From a virus, in IMG/VR virus record IMGVR_UViG_3300050821_005308, positions 1 to 29,596 of that record: DNA of 29,596 bases. The stretch is one strand, 5' to 3'. The notes under the pieces were generated by a model, which saw nothing but the letters and a program-made list of their open reading frames with translations, made no database searches and was not told the DNA's origin. Each line of letters opens with the position of its first letter. The stretch's first letter is position 1. Positions 20,972 to 29,596 of the stretch are shown here, in pieces. The position numbers were made by a program, and so were the translations under genes.

Positions 20972-21122
20972 GAAATCACATCCGGGGTTTGCTAAAGTGC
21001 AAAGTAAGATAGAGAGCGAGGGCTACTCTAAGAAGGCGGCAGGCGCTATACTGGCAGCAAAAACGAGGTCGGCAAGTCCTGCGGCTAAACGTAAGAACCC
21101 AAATCTCAAGAGGGTAAAATGA
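20964..21122 (+). CDS. Small basic protein, 52 aa
   Basis: Highly basic (Lys/Arg about one third). Pattern KKSHPGFAKVQSKIESEGYS, then AGAILAAKTRSAS, is one I recall from small phage proteins near structural genes. Overlaps both neighbours (8 and 4 bases). Possibly DNA-binding; not proven. Confidence 0.7.
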   Translation: MAKKSHPGFAKVQSKIESEGYSKKAAGAILAAKTRSASPAAKRKNPNLKRVK

Positions 21123-21424
21123 CCATATCCGCCAACTCCAAAAGCATACTTGAACACCCGTTCACTAAACGTGCGGTTGAGAAGTTCTTAGCGGGTGATA
21201 TGGCGGACTTCAAACTGATTTTAGACATCCTGCAAATCGATACCTATCAGCAGACAGCCTGTACCTGCGTCAAGGCGTTCAGGGCGGTACGCGGCGAGAA
21301 TACGCCCGTTATTGAAAAGGCGATACGGGAGGTTGAACCGCCGACAAGGCTGAATACAACGCTCCCGATACCAACCCTTTCGGCTGTGAAAGAGATACCT
21401 TTAGTTCTTAGCCAAGCAGTGTAG
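21119..21424 (+). CDS. Hypothetical protein, 101 aa
   Basis: Helical N-terminal 70 residues with paired Cys (TACTCVK) and a Pro-rich end. No motif. Its last 17 bases overlap the end of the convergent gene 21408-21680. Confidence 0.65.
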   Translation: MTISANSKSILEHPFTKRAVEKFLAGDMADFKLILDILQIDTYQQTACTCVKAFRAVRGENTPVIEKAIREVEPPTRLNTTLPIPTLSAVKEIPLVLSQAV

Positions 21425-21680
21425 CGATAGCTGCGCCGTTCTCAACGGTGTAATACTTACCAGTAACCCACTGGTTGTTTTGGTGGAACTGCACGTAGAT
21501 AAACCCTGCCGCTGTTTGTTGCGTAACCGGATTGAACGCACCCGCATAATCACCAAACTCCACAAATGGGTTGTTCGGTATTGGGAAGTAACGGTAGAAC
21601 GACGGCGACTGCGCCGTGAACTGTGTGGGCGAAGCGAAATCGCTGCCGACAATGGTGAGTTTAACTGAATTTGTTGCCAT
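21408..21680 (-). CDS. Unknown beta-rich protein, 90 aa
   Basis: Lone minus-strand gene between two plus-strand groups. The product is rich in Phe, Tyr, Thr and Gln with almost no Lys/Glu, consistent with a small beta-sandwich, such as a virion decoration or adhesion protein. The alternative minus frame at 21401-21652 has a Ser/Arg-rich composition and is rejected. A promoter for it is not evident in 21681-21760. Confidence 0.65.
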   Translation of the reverse strand: MATNSVKLTIVGSDFASPTQFTAQSPSFYRYFPIPNNPFVEFGDYAGAFNPVTQQTAAGFIYVQFHQNNQWVTGKYYTVENGAAIATLLG

Positions 21681-21737
21681 GATTGTTTTTAATTAAGGCA
21701 GATCAATCTCTGCGGGTCTAAGGTATATAAAAAAAGA

Positions 21738-21770
21738 TTTGGTTTTTTGGTAGTTATTTTTGTATGTTTG
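21738..21770 (+). promoter_or_regulatory. Candidate promoter of glycan/chaperonin unit
   Basis: TTTG at 21738-21741, a 21-base spacer and TATGTTTG at 21763-21770. The start would be near 21776, giving a leader of about 110 bases before ATG 21886. Confidence 0.5.
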
Positions 21771-21804
21771 GGCAAGCAAGCACGTCTAAATGAAACAGGT
21801 ATAT

Positions 21805-21880
21805 AAAAGCACACTCACATCCCGTACAATGTTTCTGACTGCTTGCTGCTCTCTTACGCATTTGGGGTGTGAGCTTTTTT
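21805..21880 (+). terminator. Leader hairpin with T-run before glycan unit
   Basis: AAAAGC (21805-21810) pairs with GCTTTT (21873-21878) and, after a 4-base bulge, TCACATCCC (21815-21823) pairs with GGGGTGTGA (21864-21872, one G-U). The loop is 40 bases. TTTTTT at 21875-21880 follows and ATG is five bases later. The loop holds TGCTTGC (21840-21846), complementary to GCAAGCA at 21772-21778. A terminator or attenuator is likely. Confidence 0.55.
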
Positions 21881-21885
21881 AAATT

Positions 21886-22038
21886 ATGGTAAGGAAATCT
21901 TTTCACCAGGCAGACTACGACAGGGGTGACAGGCGCATGACTTCATTGGGCAAGTGGGCTAAAATGATATGGGTTTCCCCTGCCAACTTTGAGAGCCTGC
22001 GCATGTTTGCGGGGCATGAAAGGATGAAGTTGTTATGA
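21886..22038 (+). CDS. Small basic protein, 50 aa
   Basis: First gene after the leader hairpin. Basic, Met-rich, with two Trp; no known motif. TGA overlaps the next ATG. The short antisense frame at 21915-22115 is a shadow. Confidence 0.55.
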   Translation: MVRKSFHQADYDRGDRRMTSLGKWAKMIWVSPANFESLRMFAGHERMKLL

Positions 22039-22217
22039 AATACACTATATTCTACAAACTTTGGAATGATATGTCTGAATACTCGGAGCATGTTGAAGGT
22101 GATGAACCGCACCAAATATTACGCGATTTTGTAGATAAGCACCCAGATATACGGGAAGTGAGCATGATAAGCCATAAAAGGGAGGTGGGACGTGGGAAAA
22201 TTCATCAGTTGGTGTGA
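22035..22217 (+). CDS. Hypothetical protein, 60 aa
   Basis: Mixed alpha/beta product with a strand (MKYTIFYKLW) and a helix (PHQILRDFVDKHP), followed by a basic end. No motif. The end overlaps the GTG-started gene by 26 bases. Confidence 0.6.
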   Translation: MKYTIFYKLWNDMSEYSEHVEGDEPHQILRDFVDKHPDIREVSMISHKREVGRGKIHQLV

Positions 22218-22293
22218 CGAACACGAGGGATTTATTATTTTTTGGCTCGTTTTAATTGAGTTGATATACACTTTAACACATTTTAATAAATGA
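22192..22293 (+). CDS. Single-span membrane peptide with GTG start, 33 aa
   Basis: The GTG at 22192 has GGGAGG directly upstream at ideal distance, which decides the start. One hydrophobic helix (about 13-28: GFIIFWLVLIELIYTL) with acidic N-terminal flank. Its TGA overlaps the next ATG. Role unknown. Confidence 0.55.
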   Translation: MGKFISWCDEHEGFIIFWLVLIELIYTLTHFNK

Positions 22294-23132
22294 AGATAGT
22301 AATTGAGTTGGAGGGTGGGTACAATGAGGCGGCATTTAAGCGAGCTATCGAAAACCTGACTGATGATGTTAAGCGAACCGATTTTTCAACAATGTTAGTA
22401 TTTTCAACGAACTCCACATGCTTTAATACGGTAGATGATAAGGTAAAAGAAAATAACGATGCCTACCATATACAAAATAGAATTTCAATGAAAATATCCA
22501 TCATTCACCCTACCCGCCACCGTTTACGCCAAGCACTCGACACGCAGGCGAAATGGCTATTAAATGCTGATAACTCGGTGGAGTATATTTTCAGTTTCGA
22601 TTCGGATGATACAACCATCCCCTCGTATATAAGCGGTTTACGAAACCCGAATATGACCGCTATAGAGGCTATAAATGTCGCTGCTAAAGAGGCTACTGGC
22701 AACTTGCTGATTGTCGTTTCCGACGACACGGATTGTTTTAAAGGATGGGACACTGAATTGTTACGAGAACTGGACGGAAAGTCGGATTTCTTAGTTAAAA
22801 CGCAGGATGGGATACAAAAAACATTGATTACTATGCCTGTGATGGATAGGAAATATTACGAACGTTTTGGCTATATATATCACCCGGAGTATCTTCACAT
22901 GGCGGCGGATGTTGAACTTACGGCTGTAGGAATGATGTTGGGGCGTGTAATGCAGTCATCGTTACTATTCAGGCACCTGCACTATTCTGCCGGATTATCA
23001 CCAAAAGATGAAATCAACGAAAAGAACGACAGAACTTACGAACAGGGCGATGTGGTATTAGCAAAGCACTTATTGAATAATTTTGGTATTGAAAAGCCCG
23101 TAATGGAGTATCAACAAATACAATGGCACTAA
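22290..23132 (+). CDS. Glycosyltransferase GT-A type with extra N-terminal part, 280 aa
   Basis: The enzyme part begins at Met67 (MKISIIHPTRHRL), a typical GT2-like start, and contains FSFDSDD (101-107) and a second acidic loop VVSDDTDCFKGWD (142-154) that could bind nucleotide-sugar and metal. The first 66 residues are a separate small domain of unknown type. Translation might also start at 22488. The product overlaps the next GT by ten bases. It probably transfers a sugar in a surface- or virion-glycan pathway; substrate unknown. Confidence 0.7.
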   Translation: MKIVIELEGGYNEAAFKRAIENLTDDVKRTDFSTMLVFSTNSTCFNTVDDKVKENNDAYHIQNRISMKISIIHPTRHRLRQALDTQAKWLLNADNSVEYIFSFDSDDTTIPSYISGLRNPNMTAIEAINVAAKEATGNLLIVVSDDTDCFKGWDTELLRELDGKSDFLVKTQDGIQKTLITMPVMDRKYYERFGYIYHPEYLHMAADVELTAVGMMLGRVMQSSLLFRHLHYSAGLSPKDEINEKNDRTYEQGDVVLAKHLLNNFGIEKPVMEYQQIQWH

Positions 23133-23656
23133 AGTTATCAATCTTAATCGCAACTATGCCGAGCCGTCATTGGGTTTTTGCCAAATTATACCATTCGTTA
23201 CTATTACAATATACAGATGAAATGGAGATATTGACCGACAATGGCATGGATTGCAATATTGGGGCAAAACGTAACAGAATGCTACAGTCAGCAAAGGGTG
23301 AATATGTAGTATTCGTAGATGATGACGACCTTGTTACGCCCGATTACGTGAGCAAGATATTTTCAGGCATGGGCGCAGACTGCATCGGAATATCCGGCAT
23401 AATGACGGTAGACGGGCGCGATATGAAACAGTGGCATATCAGTAAGCAGTATGGGTCGTGGAGGGAAGAAAATGGAGTGTATTTGAGAACACCAAACCAT
23501 ATCTCACCCGTGCGCCGGGAAATAGCCTTACGGGTTGGTTTCCCTGAAATCGAACACGGCGAGGATTATGCTTATTCGATGGGTATACTGCCGTTATTGA
23601 AAACGGAGAATATTGTTAAGGGGAATATATATCATTACAAATATGTCAACAAATAA
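23123..23656 (+). CDS. GT2-family-like glycosyltransferase, 177 aa
   Basis: Short GT-A fold: LSILIATMPSRHW (5-17) as first strand, NIGAKRNRML (45-54) as nucleotide part and FVDDDDLV (64-71) as the DxD metal site. At 177 aa it is a minimal catalytic domain, with no membrane span, so it is soluble. Part of a cassette of sugar and methyl transfer enzymes; target unknown. Confidence 0.85.
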   Translation: MALKLSILIATMPSRHWVFAKLYHSLLLQYTDEMEILTDNGMDCNIGAKRNRMLQSAKGEYVVFVDDDDLVTPDYVSKIFSGMGADCIGISGIMTVDGRDMKQWHISKQYGSWREENGVYLRTPNHISPVRREIALRVGFPEIEHGEDYAYSMGILPLLKTENIVKGNIYHYKYVNK

Positions 23657-24293
23657 GTGTATCATATCTTTGGCTAATAATAGAGGGAACTACCGAAAGG
23701 CATTAGAGCGTTTGGAGCAGTCATTAGTTGGCAAGTTCGACGGCGACTTCTTGGGTTTTATCAGCGAGGAAAGTATAGGCGCGCCGCCACATAGCGAAAA
23801 CCCGTACGCCTTTAAGATATACGCTTTTTTGCAAGCTATTGAGGTCGGGTATTCTCAAATATTATGGGTAGACTCCTCCTGCTACGCTATTAATGATGTA
23901 CAACCATGTTTTGAGGTGATCGCCAATGAGGGCTACATCATGCAGGAAGCGGGGCATTTATGCGGAACATGGAGTAATGATGTCTGTTTGGAATATTTCG
24001 GCATCACACGTAATGAAGCCATGAAGATGCCGATGTATGGCAACGCTGGATTTTTGGGGTTAAATACCGAAAGTGATATTGCGATGGAGTTCTTTAAACG
24101 CTGGACTGCGGCAATGGAAACAGGGGTGTTTAAGGGGAGTTGGGATAATCATAGGCACGATATGACATGTGGTAGTATCATAGCAAACCAGTTGGGCATG
24201 AAATATAAAAAAGGTGATGAGTGGTTGCAGTACATGGCTCCGACTGATACACCTGCAAACGAAACAATAATCTGGGGGGCGCAAGGCATGTAA
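23643..24293 (+). CDS. Glycosyltransferase-like protein, 216 aa
   Basis: Start 23643 chosen because the earlier in-frame codon (TTG, 23613) lies deep in the preceding gene. The strand ILWVDSSCY (73-81) is a DxD-like acidic site and the region YGNAGFLGLN resembles GT8-like and related folds. The product lacks membrane spans. Sugar specificity unknown; moderate family certainty. Confidence 0.65.
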   Translation: MSTNKCIISLANNRGNYRKALERLEQSLVGKFDGDFLGFISEESIGAPPHSENPYAFKIYAFLQAIEVGYSQILWVDSSCYAINDVQPCFEVIANEGYIMQEAGHLCGTWSNDVCLEYFGITRNEAMKMPMYGNAGFLGLNTESDIAMEFFKRWTAAMETGVFKGSWDNHRHDMTCGSIIANQLGMKYKKGDEWLQYMAPTDTPANETIIWGAQGM

Positions 24294-24294
24294 T

Positions 24295-24864
24295 ATGGGG
24301 ATTACGCACGATAGTTTAGCACGTATCAACAGATATTTAAAACCGAATGACAGTATCCTGATTATAGGTTGCCAAAACTTGTATAACGCCGAAAATTACG
24401 GTGAAATAGCGCACCTGTATTTTGAGCAGAATGGGCATACGGTTCGCTCGTTAGATATTTTGGGCTGTCAGGGGAGTGAGCAACTGGATTTGCGCGAACC
24501 CATTGAATTAGGACAATTCGATATGGTGAATGACTGCGGCAGTAAAGAGCATATTGACGGTTCACTGTATATTCCGTTTAAAAATATCCACGAGGCTTGT
24601 AAGATTGGCGGAATAATGATACACGAAAATCCCGAAAGTGGTAATTGGCCGGGACATGGGCAGCAGTATTTTACATTAGGTTTCTACCGTGAATTAGCAG
24701 TAAAATGTGAGTATGAAATGCTTGAAATTATTGGCGAAGCAGCTATGGGTAATATTACAGATGGGTGGAATATTTGTGCGGTGCTACGGAAAAATACCGA
24801 TACACCTTTTATTTCCGAAGATATATTTAACGAAATTTATGGAAACCACATATTCGCAGTCTAA
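24295..24864 (+). CDS. SAM-dependent methyltransferase-like protein, 189 aa
   Basis: A Rossmann-like start ILIIGCQ (21-27), a second strand end LDILG, an acidic LDLREP segment and FDMVNDCGSKEHI (75-87) match class I methyltransferases; the later GGIMIHENP part forms the usual fourth/fifth strand. The glycine-rich loop is reduced (GCQN). In this cassette it may methylate a sugar. Its end overlaps the FkbM gene by 26 bases. Confidence 0.65.
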   Translation: MGITHDSLARINRYLKPNDSILIIGCQNLYNAENYGEIAHLYFEQNGHTVRSLDILGCQGSEQLDLREPIELGQFDMVNDCGSKEHIDGSLYIPFKNIHEACKIGGIMIHENPESGNWPGHGQQYFTLGFYRELAVKCEYEMLEIIGEAAMGNITDGWNICAVLRKNTDTPFISEDIFNEIYGNHIFAV

Positions 24865-25459
24865 AGAAGACTTATTCGTCCTGAACTACTTCGGCGATTA
24901 CAGGGGCAGATTACTTGATGTTGGGGCGAATGATGGGACGACTTTCAGTAATTCGAGGTTGTTGATTGAAAATGGATGGGGTGCAAATCTTGTTGAGCCG
25001 GGAAGCGTTTTTAAAGAATTGCATAAATTATATAAAGAAAATCCAAATGTTGAGTTATCGCATTGTGGAATTGGTTTAAAAACAGGATTTGTTAAATTTT
25101 GGGATAGCGGTGCGCATGTTAAAAATGGTAAAGATACCGGATTGGTGAGTACCCTCAACTTTGATGAAACAAAACGGTGGGATGGTGTGGAATTTAATGA
25201 AACTACTGCATCTATAATGTCATTTGATGATTTTTATAAGTGTTCAAGTGAACCAACATTCGATTTTATATCGGTGGATTGCGAAGGGAATGATTGGATA
25301 GTACTACAACAAATCGACCTCGACAAAGTCGCCTGTCGCTGCCTCTGTATCGAACATAACGGTGACGAAAAGCTACTGTTCCTTTATAGGCGATATTGTG
25401 ATAAATTTGATATGAGAGAGGTATTAATAAACGGTGAAAATATAATCTTTGTGAAATGA
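24839..25459 (+). CDS. FkbM-family methyltransferase, 206 aa
   Basis: ATG 24839 gives METTYSQSKEDLFVL, a common FkbM start; an upstream frame to 24707 is a shadow of the previous gene. SAM-binding motif DVGANDG (27-33) and VEPGS (52-56), and later DFISVDCEGNDW (about 142-153) as the FkbM ...D-EG... motif. FkbM enzymes O-methylate sugars or polyketides. No membrane span. The next GT overlaps by four bases. Confidence 0.88.
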   Translation: METTYSQSKEDLFVLNYFGDYRGRLLDVGANDGTTFSNSRLLIENGWGANLVEPGSVFKELHKLYKENPNVELSHCGIGLKTGFVKFWDSGAHVKNGKDTGLVSTLNFDETKRWDGVEFNETTASIMSFDDFYKCSSEPTFDFISVDCEGNDWIVLQQIDLDKVACRCLCIEHNGDEKLLFLYRRYCDKFDMREVLINGENIIFVK

Positions 25460-27005
25460 AAATAGGCGTCGGCATTACTACCACAAATCCTGAAAAATAT
25501 ATGCAGCACTTCCCAAAATGGGATGGCATAATCTTGTTTAATACCGACCAAATTAGTATCGCAAGGGATAAAAATAAATTGATTAAGCAATTATTCAATT
25601 TAGGATGCACCGATATTTTTCTGTTTGACGACGATTGTTTCCCGATTAAAGAAGGATGGGACACGTGGATTACAGATGTTGACCACGCCGTTTTGGGTGA
25701 ACAAATACCGGGCTGTATGCTATACCTAAACCGAAAAACAGTTGAAACCGCAGGCTATATGAATACCACTTATGGCAAATATGGATGGGAGCATTTGGGT
25801 TATTATAACAGGATAGTAAAGTCAGGCTTGGCAGTAAAAAAACTGGAAGGATGGGAAGAATATTTTTACTCATACGACCTGCAAGGCAACGCTCATAATT
25901 TTATAAAAGAGGAATGGCAAACGCTGCTACAAAAAGAAGAACGTAGCTTACAGAACCAGCCGATATTTGAAGCAGAGTGCGCTTCATCGCAAATATATTA
26001 TCCATACGAACAGGTAGCACCAAAACAGGAACACACAGGTAAATTACAGGTGCTTTATATGTACCAATACGATTTTGACCCGACCTTTTATTATAGACTG
26101 GCTGTACTAAAATACATCAATAGCCCGGATATAGAGTTTACACGCAAACCCTATGGCGGCGAAATAACATGGTCAACTCTACAACAGTATGATGTACTTA
26201 TTTTAGAGCGACCGTCCGGCGAGCATGATTTAAACCTGATTAAACTGGCGAAACAGGTTAAATGCAAAATTGTAACTGATTGGGATGACGACTGCTTGTC
26301 GGTAGATATGTACAATCCCATGTATGCGCAATATCAGGCAAGCAGGAATAACGTTATGGAAGCACTATGCCTGTCCGATGAAGTTTGGGTAACGACAGAG
26401 GGCTTGAAAAAGGCGTTTTCGCTGTTTAATAATAACATTACGGTTGTTCCTAACGCGCATAATGACTATTTGCAACCAATATCGCAAAAAAAGGCATTCA
26501 ACCCGGCAGGAAAGGTCGCTCTATGGCGCGGGGGTCAATCGCATGAAGCCGATGTTTATAGCTACCAAAAAGAATTGGTTAGCTTAATCAAAAAGAATAA
26601 AAAGTGGGCATTTGTGTTTTTTGGCGATAGGTTCATGGGTATTCAAATGCAATGTGAAGGAGTTGGAAATTATATCCCGGTAAGCCCAAAGCCGTTAATG
26701 GAATACTTTGATAAGATACACAAACTCAATCCCCAAATCGTATTCCATCCGTTAAGGGATACGGCGTTTAATAGAAGTAAGTCGCCAATCGCTTGGTTAG
26801 AGGCTTCGTATGCAGGTGCGGCATTTTTTGGTAATAGGCAATTGGAGGAGTTCAACAAAACCTGCATATTTAATTTTAATGAAAACATGATTAAGTTTCA
26901 TGCCGATGATTTAAGGATAGCAAATAAGCACTCATGGGAATGTATTTGCGAAAATTATCTACTATCCAAAGTTAATGAATTGAGAAAGGAGCGCCTGTTA
27001 TCACT

Positions 27006-27009
<4 letters not shown>
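25456..27009 (+). CDS. Two-domain glycosyltransferase (GT-A + GT-B/GT4-like), 517 aa
   Basis: Residues 1-180 form a GT-A-like unit, with FLFDDDCF (55-62) as metal site and KYGWEHLGYYN as acceptor-side segment. Residues about 200-517 form a GT-B-like unit: TDWDDD near 275, VVPNAHND near 330 and the GT4-type end PLRDTAFNRSKSPIAWLEAS near 427-446. So two transfer activities may be fused in one chain. It ends the glycan cassette and overlaps the chaperonin gene by four bases. Confidence 0.78.
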
Positions 27010-29185
<2,176 letters not shown>

Positions 29186-29189
29186 GATT

Positions 29190-29357
29190 ATGGAAAACTT
29201 ACAAGACGTACTTGACGCTGCTACTAAAAACTATCAGGAACAATCAAGGGTTGTTGCACTTAAGATGGCAAAAGAACTTAATAATGCAGGTGATGCGGTA
29301 AACTTATTAAAAGAAGCCGACTTGATTTATGAATGGTTAATTAATAAGAAGATATGA
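29190..29357 (+). CDS. Small helical protein between GroEL and GroES, 55 aa
   Basis: ATG follows the GroEL stop by four bases; TGA overlaps the GroES ATG as ATGA. The product is all-helical and soluble with many Ala, Leu, Glu and Lys; no motif. Placement inside the chaperonin block hints at a folding-related role. Confidence 0.65.
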   Translation: MENLQDVLDAATKNYQEQSRVVALKMAKELNNAGDAVNLLKEADLIYEWLINKKI

Positions 29358-29596
29358 GCAAAATAACCCCCATAGAGGATAGAGTCCTTATCGAAGCGCA
29401 TCCAGTACCGACAGACAGTACCGGGTTCTACGAACATGCAAAAGCGACCGAACGCCCAAAATCAGGAACGGTTATAGCGGTAGGTGAGGGACGGTATATT
29501 ATAGAGGACGGCACCTTTATCCTAACACCAATGCCTGTAAAAGTAGGTGATACTATTTTTTTCGGTCGAAATATCGGCACAGAAATAACTATTGAA
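29354..29596 (+). CDS. groES: GroES co-chaperonin, incomplete (cut by window end)
   Basis: 81 residues are visible. ITPIEDRVLIEAHPV (4-18) matches the GroES start PLHDRVIVK; the mobile-loop position has TGFYEHAKATERPK with GFY instead of the usual GIVL; SGTVIAVGEG (37-46) and VKVGDTIFFG (62-71) match the core. The last 15 or so residues of a normal GroES lie beyond the end. It is the ordinary single-domain cap in this genome, besides the double GroES-like protein. Confidence 0.93.
   Translation, partial: MSKITPIEDRVLIEAHPVPTDSTGFYEHAKATERPKSGTVIAVGEGRYIIEDGTFILTPMPVKVGDTIFFGRNIGTEITIE

Noticed and set aside
25266-25664. 132-aa minus-strand frame across FkbM and GT genes
   Set aside because: Spans two well-supported plus-strand genes and has no own signals.

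Overview
The window looks like part of a double-stranded DNA phage (or prophage) genome whose host belongs to the Bacteroidota. Three things support this. Genes are short, tightly packed and often overlap by ATGA. Phage hallmark genes are present: a T4-type endolysin, a YqaJ exonuclease next to a Rad52-like annealing protein, a primase-helicase fusion, a VRR-NUC nuclease and phage chaperonins. The best promoters follow the Bacteroidota rule TTG-N19-TAnnTTTG instead of the sigma-70 E. coli rule. No integrase, terminase, portal or capsid gene is visible, so lifestyle and virion type cannot be judged. The host genus is not determinable from what I can see.

Layout. (1) 65-4588, plus strand: small unknown genes followed by a lysis block (small membrane proteins, endolysin, holin-like protein); a perfect promoter lies inside the gene just before the endolysin. 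(2) 9488-4585, minus strand: about 17 small genes, several with zinc fingers, two with Sec signal peptides. The unit starts with a strong promoter and a 112-nt tRNA-like RNA, and it contains a 349-nt stretch without genes. (3) 9616-18264, plus strand: small genes, then recombination (Rad52-like protein, YqaJ exonuclease, SSB-like protein), then replication (zinc-ribbon protein, primase-helicase), then an AT-rich cluster of ATATAAC repeats that is a good origin candidate, then VRR-NUC. (4) 20411-18518, minus strand: nine small genes between a clear promoter and a clear terminator, probably early host-takeover genes; one contains an 11-base C tract. (5) 20774-29596, plus strand (with one minus gene at 21408-21680): small genes, a promoter with a leader hairpin, a cassette of glycosyltransferases and methyltransferases, then a chaperonin block (double GroES-like protein, GroEL, small protein, GroES cut by the window end).

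How the parts may work together. The recombination and replication genes form one ordered unit that ends at the putative origin. The glycosyl/methyl-transferase cassette lies directly against the chaperonin genes with start/stop overlaps, which suggests co-expression late in infection: virion proteins would be folded by a phage-encoded GroEL/GroES system and virion or other surfaces decorated with methylated glycan. That link is inference. The most unusual items are the tRNA-like RNA placed at a transcription start, two leader hairpins ending in T-runs just before the first codon of two operons, the double GroES-like protein, and the C11 tract that would split a gene in two if one base were lost. 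All functional calls are from reading the sequence; no database search was possible.
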